Both the position numbers and the translations under genes were made by a program. Under the pieces are notes generated by a model. The model was not told where the DNA came from and made no database searches. It saw nothing but the letters and a program-made list of their open reading frames with translations. Below, piece after piece: positions 37,443-50,269 of a stretch of DNA of 64,000 bases (positions are counted from its first letter, which is position 1; each line of letters opens with the position of its first letter). The stretch is from Phalacrocorax aristotelis. Lineage: Eukaryota; Chordata; Aves; Suliformes; Phalacrocoracidae. The DNA lies in the NCBI RefSeq assembly GCF_949628215.1, contig NC_134277.1:58290918-58354917 (forward strand), written 5' to 3'.

Positions 37443-39794
37443 TATGAGCACTTCTTGGAAAGCAGGAATTCCTAAGGGAGAAATTTGTCACTAGTATCTG
37501 CTGAAAATTTCAAATTGCCCTCTGATATGGAAAAAGAGCTCAAACAAAGGTTTAAGATAATTTTAATTTCTAAGCTTTTAAAGAACTGTAATAAAATAAC
37601 TCATTGGTTCAAGTTGGATTTCAGTAGTGTTACTGACTTTTAGTTGTAACTTACTCTGCATGGGGTATTAGTGGAGTAAAGGACTTCGACAGAGAGAACT
37701 AAAGTCCATGAAACCTACCTTGAAAAGTATGTATTGACTCATGCCTCATGAAGCTTCATTGCTTTTGATAGAGCTGGCTAAGAGGTAAATCAGTATGTAT
37801 TCACCTTCAGTGCCAATACTGAGAGAGAAACTAGTCTAGCATAATTTCTAAAATGCAGTGCTGAGAGGCTTGTTTGAGTGTGCCTGTAGGAAGAGATGGA
37901 CAGATTTTAGCCTGAAGGACTGTGGATAAGCGCAGCTGTCAGAAGACGGTTGGAATACATGTACTGCTTCTGCAGCAAATGCTCAGCTCCCTTCGGTGGC
38001 ATGAGCATCAGAAGGAAGGCTGTTTATCATTACAACTGACTCATAAGAGCTGTACTGCATAAATTGAATTTCTGTTGCATGATTTCTAGCTCACACTATT
38101 GTTTAGGAGTAAGTTTTATTTCATGACTTTATTTTTTTTTTTTAGAAAAAAACTTTGCTTTAAAAGTAATTTTTGTTTTATATAGCTGTGCCACATTTAC
38201 GGCTGTGTTGTCCCAGTGTCTTCTGAGCAACATGGCTAGCACCTGTCCTATGGTGTTTGTGCACCTCGAGAGAAGGCTATGTGGTGGAGCTCTTGGTTTG
38301 ATTGTGTGTTGGTTTTTAATGTACATATCGTTGTGCATTTCTATTAGAAAAGGCAAAGAGATGCATTGTGCATTTGGAAGGAGAAACAGTGGTGTTTTTC
38401 ACCAAGAAAAGACAAGAAATCAAGACAGGACTGTGTTCTTTCAGTAAGACTTGAGATATCATAGAGTTTAGACTTGGGTTGCTCTCAGAGAGGAAGCTTG
38501 TCTCCCCCTACTTTTTCAAAGATGAGCTACGATGATCTGCTAAAGCACCTTATGCTGAGTGGGTGAAGATACTGACCCAGCGTCAGCTGGGAGAAGATCA
38601 CCCAGCTGGGCAATCTTCCACATCAGAGGCACAAACCATGGAAAGTTTCTTGAGCTCAGTTTTGTATTGTATGAAACTATGTTGTAGAGAGTGGTGAGAA
38701 AGTGTGGGGTTTTTTTCTTTGGTTTGTGGCTTGTGGGTTTGGTTGTTGTGGTTTTTTTTAGCTTGTGTTGTTGAGGGAATGCACTCTGATAGTCGGTTCC
38801 TGTTGGATATTCCGAGGCACTGATGCCTTTATGGTATGTCACATACATCTCTGTTTAGCGCTGTAGTTGAACTGAGAGATGGCAAAGGCACCCATGCCAA
38901 AACAGTCTGCAGGATGAAGTGGAACCTCCAAGCTGTTGGAGTCTCTCTCTTAACTGCAGGCAAACAACCACTTGTGGATGTGCATGGTGAGTCAGAGATA
39001 ATTGGAATGCATTCTGCTGCCCATTTTATCTTCCTTATCAAACCCTGTCACCACAGTGGTACTGCTGTGGTTATAGTGGTGAGATACAGGTGGAACTGAA
39101 AATCACCAGCATGTTGTTAGCATTCGCATCCATGTCACTTTTACCCATTTCAGTATTGCTATAAATAAAGAAGATTGATCCTTTTGAGCCTTAATATGGT
39201 TATCTACACACAAGGTGCTGGAGAAAGAACTGGATTATATGCTTTGATCTGTGTTGTATCAAGCAGTCAGATTACATAGTTGGGCTGTTCTTAACGACTA
39301 ATGCTTCTGCGAGTGTATTTAATATAAAATATTGTAAATCAAAGTTCAAATGGTAGGGATCTTCCATGGCAGTTTGTTTGGCTGGGTTTTTTTTAGAAGA
39401 GTTCCAGGTGTGGGCCTCTAGTAACTGTAATTTTGTTCATCAATATAGAGGTTGTCATAAATCATATGCCCATGATTTTAATGTTCCGTATGGAAAAACA
39501 CAAGAAGTTGGGTGCCACTTGCTCAGAGACATGCTGCTTCTTCTGTTTCCCCATTCTTTTAAATTCAGATACGTGCAGTCTAGTTTTACTGCAGACCTTT
39601 GTAGTCTTTGGTTTACCTATATTTTGATGATGCATGGCTAGTAATGTTTTTTTTGAGAAGGGCTGTTTTATGCACATCTGATACTTAAAGCCAGGGACCT
39701 ATGGTTTCTGCATCACGTAAATGAAAACCAGTTTATTACCATGCTTTAGACCTGACCTAGTTGAATGAATGACATGTGAAATTCAGTCATAGAA

Positions 39795-39895
39795 ATCTTG
39801 GTTTGATCCCAGTTCTAAATTCTTCTGAGTCTTTGGACCATGGATTCACTTACTCTTTTTCTTTGTGATGAATTGGGAATAGTACCAATTGTCTA
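39795..39895 (+). mobile_element. Ancient MIR-like SINE, sense
   Basis: It starts with a polymerase III B-box-like ggtttgatccc (39800-39810) and continues with cagttctaaattc, agtctttgga, attcacttactctt, then gaattgggaatagtacc. This matches the MIR order: 'gggttcgaatcccggctc', 'accttgggcaa', 'gtcacttaacctctctg' and 'aaaatggggataatacc'. The similarity is diffuse but colinear over about 95 bases. The A box is not recognisable. Confidence 0.55.
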
Positions 39896-39920
39896 CTTAA
39901 TTCCAATTGTCTACTTAGTT
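39885..39920. repeat. 18-bp tandem duplication
   Basis: ccaattgtctacttaatt is followed immediately by ccaattgtctacttagtt, two copies with one mismatch. It is a local slippage duplication at the end of the MIR-like relic. Confidence 0.9.
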
Positions 39921-40081
39921 CTTTTCAAAATTGTTCTACAAATTCAAGAATGTCACTTGATAGGCCCTTTAATAAAAAAAAGGGCCAGAGAATGATTGAC
40001 AGCCTAATGCCAAAATTAAGTCTTGTCTGTTTACATGGGGCCAGAAAATCAGGTAGAAAGCTTGTCAGTGCAGACTGGATT

Positions 40082-40094
40082 GGGGGGGGGGGGG
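40082..40094. repeat. Poly-G run (13 G)
   Basis: Thirteen consecutive G follow a single T in intron 1. It is a simple homopolymer with quadruplex potential on the sense transcript. Confidence 0.88.
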
Positions 40095-43000
40095 AAATCA
40101 CTCTTTCTGTAAGAACGCTGATAGTGGTGACATGTTGAGAACTAGATCCCTAACAAAAATATTTGTAGGCTCGCAAGGCTAATGCACTCACTGAGGGTAC
40201 TTGGTATTTGTTGACGCTACACTCCAAGGAAGACTTGCAGAAACACAGGGACATGAACAGTAGTGTTTGGATGTAGTATCAGAAAAGAAACTGGTGTGAG
40301 ATTCCTTGATGTTCCTGATGTTCTCTTAATCTTCTTGATGCTGCAGGATGTTCTTGCTTTGCTGCTGCTTGGATGAAAATGTAAACAGGGTAGTCAGAAT
40401 AACTTTTTGCATCCCTGTCCTATTGTCCTGGTCCTAGTTCTTTCTTCCTAAAGCCACCCTAATCTTCAAATATATCTATGAAGTCCTCAGTAAGCCTTTT
40501 CCTCTAACCATTGATAAAAGCTTTCAGTAAACACCTGCAATTTTCTCCCTTGCTTTTCTGCAGGTCCTACCATGGACTCTATGCCATGAATGAAAAATGT
40601 GACAGCAGTTGAGCGGCTGTATCAAGACCATTTGCTGTCATGGCAAGGAATATTGCTTCACTGTTTGCTTTAACCTCTGTTCGCATCTTGCTTTCTCTTG
40701 CTTCTTTTGTTTTGTATTTGGATAGCTCCTGCTCCTTTTCTGTGTAGTGATTGTGCAGCAATGTCCTGGTTCCTGATTAGGGCTTCTAGGTGCAACAAGT
40801 GATAAATATGAAATAATAGTCACCCTGACATACTTTCTATCAAACTCTACTTCTGGTGAATTTATTTCCCCTTTATTTCTTTCTGTGGTGCTAAGAATAG
40901 CAAACAGCTTCTCCTACCAGCAGAAATTCAGGAAGACTGACTTTCCCACTGTTCATTTTCCCTTCAGTCCATATGGATTTCTCCTTAGACTAGGGGCAGA
41001 TGTACTATGCCTGCACAGTTGTATAACATGCTTTTGCTTGCTTTTCTGCCCTGAACTCATAATGAAATATCCTAAATGATTATAAAAGCTTTAGCACCAG
41101 CTTCATTTCATTTTAATAGACCAATAAAAGCAACCCGTGTGCAGGCTGCTGGCTCCAGTACTCCTGCATAAGCCATTAGCAAAACAACATTACTGGCTCT
41201 TGACAAAGGAAAACAGCAGTGACAAAACCAAGAATTGGCTCCAAAAAGAAGTCAACCAAGTGGTGGTGAATCCAGAGACCTGCTCTTATGCATGCTGGCT
41301 GCCATGAGCTCTTTGTTTGAGGTTGAGAAGTCGGCACTTTCTCATAATTTGTTTTACATTCTGGCTTTTTCTTTGTCTTCTGTAAATATCCTTTGCAGTG
41401 TTTCCAGCAATGCTGGCAAATGCCCAAGCACCCAAGGAGCTTTTCCAGTTAGCTTGCGTGCAGGGAGACCTGACAGGTTTTGCATTTTGTGCATGAGACT
41501 GGCTCATCTGGCCTCTTCTTATGCTCTTCCCCTGCTATTGTATTGCAGCTATTGTATTTGCAACATTATACCCACATGCCAGGTATGGTGTGTTGGCTTT
41601 GAAGAGCAGGAGTCTCCCAGTAAGGCCCAAATGAGCCCCAAGATGCTTCTGGTACAAGGCCCCTGGATACCTCGCTGGTTGTGGGGACATGGGAGAGGAA
41701 GTGTGCCCATCTCATGGGAGCTTTCTGTACTGGGCAACAACCGAAAAATCCTGGGAGCCCTCTATTTACCTAGGGCTCATTAAGTGTGCCTATACAATCG
41801 GTATACTGCGTATTTCAAACTACACAGAAACTGTAAAACTACCTACTAGCCCACATCAAATATAAACTAATACCATCTGCTTATATATTATCCTCTAGTG
41901 TTTTGCTGTGTTTAAGAAACAAAAGCAGTGCTCAGGTTTTGGTACCTGCATGGACAGCCAGTGGTCTGATTTCAGACATGGCTACCTCTCAGGATGGTTG
42001 CACCCTGGTACTTTCTCACAGCTGGGCAGGTCAGAAGACCTCAGCTCTGCTGACACCCTTTTTTTGGATAGTTTGTGGTTAGGCTTTGCCTAAGCTTTCT
42101 GCAAAGGCAATACATGGTTCTGAGAGATTTGGTCCCCTCTTCATTGTTTCTTTATTTGTTTTCCTTCTTTCAAACTGAAAAAAAACCCCACCACCTTTTT
42201 AATATGAGTTGCTGAATTTACAGACATCATAATCACTCTTTTCCAGGAAGAGCTTTCAGCATTTCAAACTGTCCTAAGACATTTATTGAGTATGGGTGTT
42301 CCTAAAAATGGCTGGTCAGCTGGAGCAATTTAAAAATGCAGTACCAGCTAGAACAAGACAGACGCTGGAAGAGAGGTGTAGATGACCTCAGGGAGACTGA
42401 GAGGATAGGAGAGAGGATGAAATTATCCCAAAACAGAGCTTGGGAAAAGGATTAATTTGACTCTATTGGGTAGTATGTTCTATCTAATTAGTTGTGCAGT
42501 AGGTACAAATAAGGGAACTGAGACTTCTTCGTGTCCCTATCATGAGGAAGAGGATTTAGTAAGTTTGTATGGACTCTTCCCTTACATCTCTCTGCTTTTG
42601 CAGAACTGGGTGAACAGCATTGTCAACTTTCCCTCTTGTCCAGGTTTTGTTTCTCTGTTCACAGATGTGTTTCACTGTCCTTACAGAATATCTGCCAGTC
42701 TAGGTGGATGTGGTTGCACATGTACATTTTCTTAATTTATATTATTCTGTGATTCATTTGGGTTCAGTAGTGTCGTTCACAACAATCCAAGAATTCATGA
42801 TCTGGTGTCCTGCTCCCAAGTGCTTATCTCCTTGCTTCTCTTGAGTGACCTTTCTAGTTGCAAACTTTGAGGAAAGCTCATCCTGTCGTTCCTGGTCTTC
42901 TGATGTCATTTCTGGTTTCAAGGAGATGTTTTTAACCTACCAAGAATGCCATTACTATGGTAGCTAGACTTTTAAAGCTGCAGGGTTTTTTTTTTTGTAG

Positions 43001-43984
43001 AACTCTTCTGAAATGGACAAGAATTTCCAAATTATCATCCTTAGACTCTCAGTGCGTTGTGGAGTTATTTTTAGTAATCTTTGCCATTTAGTTGCCAGCC
43101 TCACATTGGTGATCTCCCTGCCCTGCCAAGATCAGCAGCTAGAGTCAAGGGGTTATGATTACTTCAATGCATGAACAGGGATCTTTGCAACCATCAGGCT
43201 ACAGACAAAAAGTTTGACATTTCATTCTCTGAACAGAGTTATAAAAGGTGAACACAGAAACATACCATGTAAAGAATTCCAACAGTGTTCTGCTGCAAAA
43301 CCCTACTAATTTCAGTTTCAAAGTGAAGAGTTTCTCCTGATGATGTTTCTTTTTATTTAAATGAACATTGTACTGTTCCAAGAGCAGTCCATGTGAATGT
43401 GCCTGGAAGAAGTCACCGAGTCATCTCACAGATACAGTCATTCTGGATGTACGGTTTTGGTTTGTTTTTTTCCCTGCAAAATACTTCATGAACATAGGGC
43501 CATGGTAAAACAGTTTTGTGGTGTGGTGGTGTTTTCTTTTCTTCCCCCACCCCCTAGTGAAAGGAAAATATAGTTAGCCCTTCAGTTGCATTACCTGGTA
43601 GTATAGTTGCAAGCCCTGAAGTCTCACTGAAAGCTTCTAGCTGGACTGGGCTGTAAGTTTGAAGAATATCCTCTAGTGTAAATGTTTCCAAACTGTCATA
43701 CTTGTACCACTGATGGCACACAAGCTAGTCCACATGAGCTAGACAGATGCAGATACTGCCTGCTTTTGCACATGTAGGGTCTGTTCATATTGGTGTAATA
43801 CTAGCTAAGTTCTCCCTCCGAAAGCTTTGTATTAAGTGAGTTGTTGGAGCTCAGTGATGACCAGGACCTTGTTTCACCCCTTCCACACATCACCCTCAAG
43901 TTGCAATGTGTGCGGGAGCATTGCTGCGATGCCAATTGTGTGATTCTCTGTTTGTGGAGATGTTTCCTCTGTTTTTCTTGGTTG

Positions 43985-44001
43985 TTTTTTTTTTTTTTTT
44001 T
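43985..44001. repeat. Poly-T run (17 T)
   Basis: Seventeen consecutive T lie in a pyrimidine-rich stretch of intron 1. It could be the antisense tail of an old retroposon, but no body is recognised. Confidence 0.85.
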
Positions 44002-47000
44002 CATTTTACCTAGTTCTGCAATTGCTCTTGTGGCACAGGTGAGTGCTTACATTATTGGTAACTCTAATATTAAATATAAAAGCTGAATAAAATCACCTCT
44101 ATGGTTGAGTTTCTTTCTTTGAAAAGAAAATGAAATATTTCAACTACCTGGTATCTTCTCAGAGAAATATGCACCGAATGGATCCTGCCTGAGAGTGTGG
44201 AGTAGCAGCCATGTGTGCTTCAAATCATGAAGGCCTAGTCTTTTAGCACTGGACACTATAGCCTATATATCTTTTTGTGGCTGGATAGGTGTCTGTGTGC
44301 CTTGATACATGTATTGTCCCATGATGTGACCTCATATGCACAAGCATTTTCTGTCATGGGATCAGATGTGCATGCAGGGAGCAATCTGTGGATAGCCAGA
44401 GCAATTAGTTTGACATGGATAATGAGTTCAGCTGTATTACTGCTGTCTCTGTAGACATCAGAGGAATATGGCTTTGCTCTGTTAAACAGCAGGAGCAAAG
44501 GAGCAGGAAGGACCCAAAACACACTCTACAAGCAGGATGAGGTCAGGGAGAGCACAAAAGCCTGAGGAACAGCTGGAGTCTGAACTGTTTCCAGTAGGCT
44601 CTCCACAGCTCTCACCATTGCTTTATCCCTTTGCAGAAGATTCCCCTAGATTCACCTGGCTGCTCTTCTCCACCCCGGGGCTGAGGGCAGGAGCACCGTG
44701 CAGTTCCTGTTAGCGCTGCCTGCCCACTGTGCTCGCCCTTAGGCGCTCAGGAGTGGCGTGCTTTGCCACATCTGTGCTGTTGGTCGCCTTTGATTTAAAC
44801 TCATCCTGTCCTTTACCTGCAGGAGGGTAAACCACTACCGTGTGTGAAACTACTCTTTATGTCTGGCTTTCAACCCAACCAATCCACCTTCTTTCCCACC
44901 TCAATCATGTTCGCCAGGCAGTTTATTTGATGTTATAAAGAGATCTGAACCAGAGCCTCTGGTCTGTTGAGTGTTGGATTGAACCTTTGCTTTCACAAGG
45001 AGGGATGGTGGTGCTTGCCTCAGCCAGTGGTGGGGAAGTCTTGCCAAAAGCTGGGTTGTTTGGGCCTTTTTTTTTTCCCTCCCTGGAGTAGATTAAAACC
45101 ATATCTGAGCATAATAGAGGGGCTTTGGCAACATTGCAAGCTTTGACTTTTTAAAGTTTCTTTTTTCCCCCTCTTTAAACTTGTTACTTCTCACGTTTTA
45201 AATTTTGCTCTGCCAGTGGGCCCTTAACAAGAGCAGAACAGAATTTTTTTTCACTAAGTATTACCTGCGGAATGCTCTGGCTTTATGACCTCTAACTGTG
45301 CCTTTATGCCTGTGAATGAGGCAAATGAAGCCCAACACATATAGGTCTTGTTTTTCCAATTATAATCAACAGTTTCCCAACTTCCTTGTCACTTCTGAGC
45401 CTTTGAATTTTACTTCTGTGCCTAAGTGTTAGTTTTTTCTTTTGTACTTCATTGCTACTCATGAATGTTGTGTGTGAATTTATCAGCATTGTCTCTTTAC
45501 TAACTCTGCTCAGTCTAAGCAGGTAAGCATGAGAAGATACTTGGCAACTGCAGACAGAGCTGCAAAAGATGTAACTAAACAAGCATTTCTGCTGCATCTG
45601 ACTTCAGTGCTTCAAAAGTGGTTTTAGTATTTTGATGTGGTTTTAGTTTTTAGATTCTCCTTGCCAAGCTCAAGACACATGTTTTGTTCCCTACAAATAC
45701 CAAGTACTTCATTACTTTATTCTGTACTAAACTAGGGAAATCTACTCATCTAGACTATAGAGAAGTTGGTTAAAGACTTTTCTTCAGGGATATAGAGCAA
45801 GCGAAACCTCCCTATGTAATGCATTTCACACCAGAAACACTCAGTACTTAAAATTGAAAGAAAAACCAGCTCTTCAGCTGTAAAAATGTTTTCCACTACA
45901 TGAATTTTTATTAAGCACATTTTTTTTTTTCTGCTATACATGTTAGTAAGTCTGTGAGCCTGATCTAGACAGCTGGTGAGTCCACTAATAATTTTAAATG
46001 AGAAAGAAAGAGCAGGAGAAAATGTTTGGTGTGGACATCCAGCAGACTACATCATGTTGTCCTCCTGCCCTTTCTCAGCTTGCTATAGTCGTTGACTTGC
46101 CTTTGGCATTCACATGAGCTAAAATATCTGCCTCCTGCTCAGATAGCCTTGTGCCAGGACTGGAGCATATTGTTCCATCATTAAATGGGCAACATTGAAT
46201 ACTTTGGAAATTAACAACAGCTGCAAGTTCTTCAGCTATTTTTATTTGTACCGTGGCTGTAATTTTTCTAGTGTGTTTGTGCTGAAGTCAGAAGAGGAAA
46301 GGAAAAGAGATCCCCCAAGAGGCTGACTTTTTGTTTTTAATTAAAAAAAGGCCCTGCCAAACAAAAGCATTCATAAAACAAATAGTACCGAGGGCAGACT
46401 AGCAGTTTATTCAGTGTTACGTGGGCCCCTTAGTCTGGTTGCTGGTATGACTTTCTGGGGGGTTTAGTGGCACTTTGGCACGTAGTGAGTTAACTGGCAC
46501 CTTCCATGGTCAGCCCTCTCCTTTAAAAGTCCTACTGCTAGTAGCATCTGTCTTAGCCTTTTGTCAAGGTTGGTAGCAGCAAAGCAGTTTTCTGTTTTAT
46601 TTATGTTTTACATTCCTACCCAGAGACATAAGTCAAAATCCAAGGCAGCCACTCCATTCAGTGGTCTTTGGATGAGGCCCTAAAATCAAGCTAAGAGACT
46701 GATTGTAAAACACGATTTCTTAAGTATCCTCAAGTATCCAGTGACTCGGATTTCTTCCCAGAAGTCGCCTGATAATGCATCAGGGATGACAAGGCAGAGC
46801 CCATGCTTTAAAACAAAACGTCAGTGTGGATTAATGAATTAGCATCTTGCCCTGGTACCAAAGGGGTTCAGGCTCCTGTTCTGCTCCTTCCCTTGCAGCA
46901 CCAGGTGGCTCCTTGGGTGCAGAGGGGAGATGGGGAGATGATGTTGGGGGACAGTGGATATCACAGTGTTAGTTGCTAGTGCTTTTTGGAACACCTAGAA

Positions 47001-50000
47001 TAAATATCCCTCACAAGGAGTTAGGATATTGTCTTGAACTTTGGAATGTAATGAGAACCAAACAGTAGCTGGAAGGGTCACTGAGGGGGGGGAAAAAAAG
47101 AGGTTTTTGCATAATCTGTGGCCTTTTTAATATTCTGACTAAACACCTGATGAATGCAGGAGTGAACGAGAGGAAGCCCATCCTAAAGCATTACCCTTTC
47201 TGAAATACAAGATGCTCCTTAGAAGCCTTGTCGTTGAGCAGCTGTAGGAACCAGACATAAATGTATTGTTTGTTTATTTGGAAAGCAATTTGGCAAGAAA
47301 CTTAGCAAGAAGGTTTTTTTCCTTTAACTGAGAGAGGTGGTCCAATTCTTTTGTCTTGTTACGTGATCCAACTCATGGCAAGACATCCACTCTTTAGGCT
47401 GGACATAATTTTAGAAAAATGCATACCACTGTGAGAATTAATAGCCATTCCTTTAAAAATGTTGAAAATGCATTGGTATATTTCTGGATTTGAGTGGAAA
47501 CGAATAACAGAGGTGGGTTTGTGGTCTTACTCAGTAACATAAAGCTTTAAGGGCAAAGCCAAACCTGTTCCCCCTAACCCTTGTGCACGTGCTTAACTTC
47601 ACTACTGTGAATAGTAGTAACACAGGGTCCTCCTTGTATGTGGAGTCCTATTTGCATCCTTGAAGGCCTGAGGCTTTATTTGGTGTTTTATGTCTGATCT
47701 GGGAGTTTGTTAACTGGGGTAAGGATTTCTGCTGCTGTAGAGAAGCATAGCTTTATTGACATGAGTTGGCACCACTGCATTTAAACTATTAGAAGATTTC
47801 ATCTTTTCATTGAAAAAGAACAAGCATGGCAAGTGTGAGCCAAGAACAAGCAGCCTCTCAATGGTGAGGTGCCAGGCTCTTTCTTTCCCAAATTAGATGC
47901 TAAGCACACTATGAAACAAAGGGGGTTTTCTTTGCCTTGCATTGTGGGAAGATGATGATAAGATTTCCGCCCTGGTCTGGTGTGAGGAGCTGTAGGTAAT
48001 TCATGGTGTCATGCTTCATTTTCAGAAAGGGCTTCTGGTCTGAAATTAAGTTGTAGGTGAAAAATGGGAGCTGCTGCCTTGCATGGAGGAGAGGTGTGCC
48101 AGCCATCTGTCTGTAGTATAAACATGACAAAGCCAGTGGAGTGGTCCCCTCACCAATACCCTTTGCAAGATGCTATCATTCCTCTATGGTGGCCTGTCAT
48201 TTAGAGTCTGCCATCCTGTTGGTTTCTAACCTCGGAAACATGTTTGGAAAAGTGTTGGGAAGAAGCCTTGACCATGGCTCAGAGTTGGTGCTGTTTTTTC
48301 CAGTTAGCCTCTTCTGTCAGTTGGTTTTGTTTCTGAGGAGCAGAAGGGAGGAGGGGAGGTGCCCTGACTGAGGTCATTCTGGATAATCCACATCCTGAAA
48401 ACTAGACCTGTGGGGTTACAGGAGATGGCTCAGCACGATTCTGGTTTGGTTCTTCACTTCTTACCTGTTAACCCCAGTTGGTGTGACCCTGGTGAAAAAA
48501 GAATTAGCCCCAGATTTTACTCCACTTCTCATCTTGCCAGTTTTCTTGGACATGTCATTCTCTTCCTTGCTTCTCTGCCCTGATGGTCCTATTCTATTTC
48601 TTTCTCCCATCTGTGAGTTTGTTTGTGGTTACAGCCTAAAGGGTCCTTTGCCTGCACAGAACTGCCCCAGAAAAATGTAGGAACTGTGATGCTGCTTTAG
48701 TGCCTTCGCTCTGTGGTGGTATTTCTACTCTGGGATGAACCCTGTAGCACTTGGAAGAGCAGCTGGCAGGCCTGTGAGGAGAGGGGCAGCAAGCCAAGCC
48801 ACATCCTGTGGAAGCAGGAGCAATGCCCTTGATACCTCTGGAGTTGCCCACTGCTTGCACAGATATTGAGTTTTCTCTGAAAGTTCGATTTATGCAATGT
48901 TGTCAACGCTGACCAAATATGTGAGCGCATCTGTGCTCGTGTCTGAACTGTTGGTGCTATTTCCATCTGTTAATGTGGGCAGGCACTATTAAAATCCTCA
49001 GTACTTCCATTCTAGTTGAATAATTTTCTAGCTGCTAGGTTGATAAATTAAGCATTGATGGCCATATCTCATGCTATTATCCATCCATAGCAATACCTGC
49101 AGGCAGAAATCTTGAGCTTTTTTGGATTGTAGACCACATGTTAATGGAGAGCGAATGTTTCATTTATACCTCATCTTGCTCTTGCAGTTCTCAGTTGCAG
49201 AACATCCCTAAGGTAACCTCAGATATTCTTTGTGAGGAAATAACCTTAATAAAGAGGTGATTTTTTTTTATGTCTATGTAGTCTGTGTCAAAGGGAAGAG
49301 CAGAGTTCTTTGCAGCATGCCAACTTTTTTTTTGTGTCTTGTCAAGTACATGCTTGACTTATGAATGTGACCTATCATCTGCAAGCAGAAATAAAGAACG
49401 TAACATCAGATGAACCACAGACCACAGGACTGGTAACTAGAGCTCCAGCAGTGATAACTAGGAGACTTGCATTGCAACTTTTATTGGAGGAAGCTGAAAG
49501 CTTGCTGGGGTCCCAAGAAAATCCATGTGTATGGACAGATATTTGAGCAAAGAGCATGCCCTGATTGAACAAGAGAGGAGGCATGCAAAGATATAATCTA
49601 ATATGTCCTTCATCAAGTTGTGAAATTGGTGGTTTGAGGGGTGCAAAGCAGTATAAGCCAAGACATATCTCCTATACCAAGAGATTATTGGAATTTGTCC
49701 GTTTATACGTACCCAGTATTTCTGTCTAGACAGTCATCTTTTGAACCTGCATTAGATCCCTTTTTCTCCCCCCTGCCTCACTCCTTCCAAAAAGCTATTT
49801 TAATTGTGGAAAGACTCAGGTGATCACTCAAACCAAGGAAATGATCCTTTTAGAAAAATGCCAAATGCTGGTATACTTTTGATTTAAATGAAGATATTTG
49901 TCAACAGTCTTAGAGGATTGTGTTTGAACTTGACAAACTGGGACATTGGAGATGATTGTTTGGGTACATTCAGGCTCCTAATAGAAGGAAAGCAAATGTT

Positions 50001-50009
50001 ATGGTCTTA

Positions 50010-50269
50010 TGTAGGTGTAGGGGAATAGACAGGGATCGGCGACCGGAAGATCACGGGATGTGACGGAAAGAGACTCCTCCCCATAAGAGTGGCAGGAACA
50101 GGAAGCGCAAGAGCTATATAAGCGTGTGACGCAGCTAAATAAACGGACATTTTGTATCCATCATATTGATGTCTGTGCATCACTGTCCCCAGGGTGGGTA
50201 GAGCCCTGTGTCCCGGAGATATGCGGCCCAAGATAAGTTCTCCCGTAGAAGCGTACAGCTACATGTAGG
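50010..50269 (+). mobile_element. Solo LTR of an endogenous retrovirus, with target duplications
   Basis: The LTR proper is 248 bases (50016-50263). It begins TGTAG and ends CTACA, a perfect 5-bp inverted repeat with the canonical TG...CA ends. It is flanked by a perfect 6-bp target duplication, TGTAGG (50010-50015 and 50264-50269). Inside is a TATA box (TATATAA, 50115-50121) and, 23 bases further on, an AATAAA signal (50138-50143), so the U3/R boundary lies near 50145 with the poly(A) signal close to or before the cap site. A TG-rich stretch follows (near 50165-50185). There is no internal viral sequence on either side, so it is a solo LTR left by recombination. A 6-bp duplication and short LTR suggest a class II (ERVK/alpharetrovirus-like) origin. 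About 13 CpGs survive in CpG-poor surroundings, which together with identical duplications suggests a recent insertion. The orientation is the same as VOPP1. Confidence 0.9.

Noticed and set aside
41235..41783. 182-codon + strand open frame in intron 1
   Set aside because: It has no recognisable domain, no splice or polyadenylation context and no coding-like texture. One frame of this size in 64 kb is compatible with chance.
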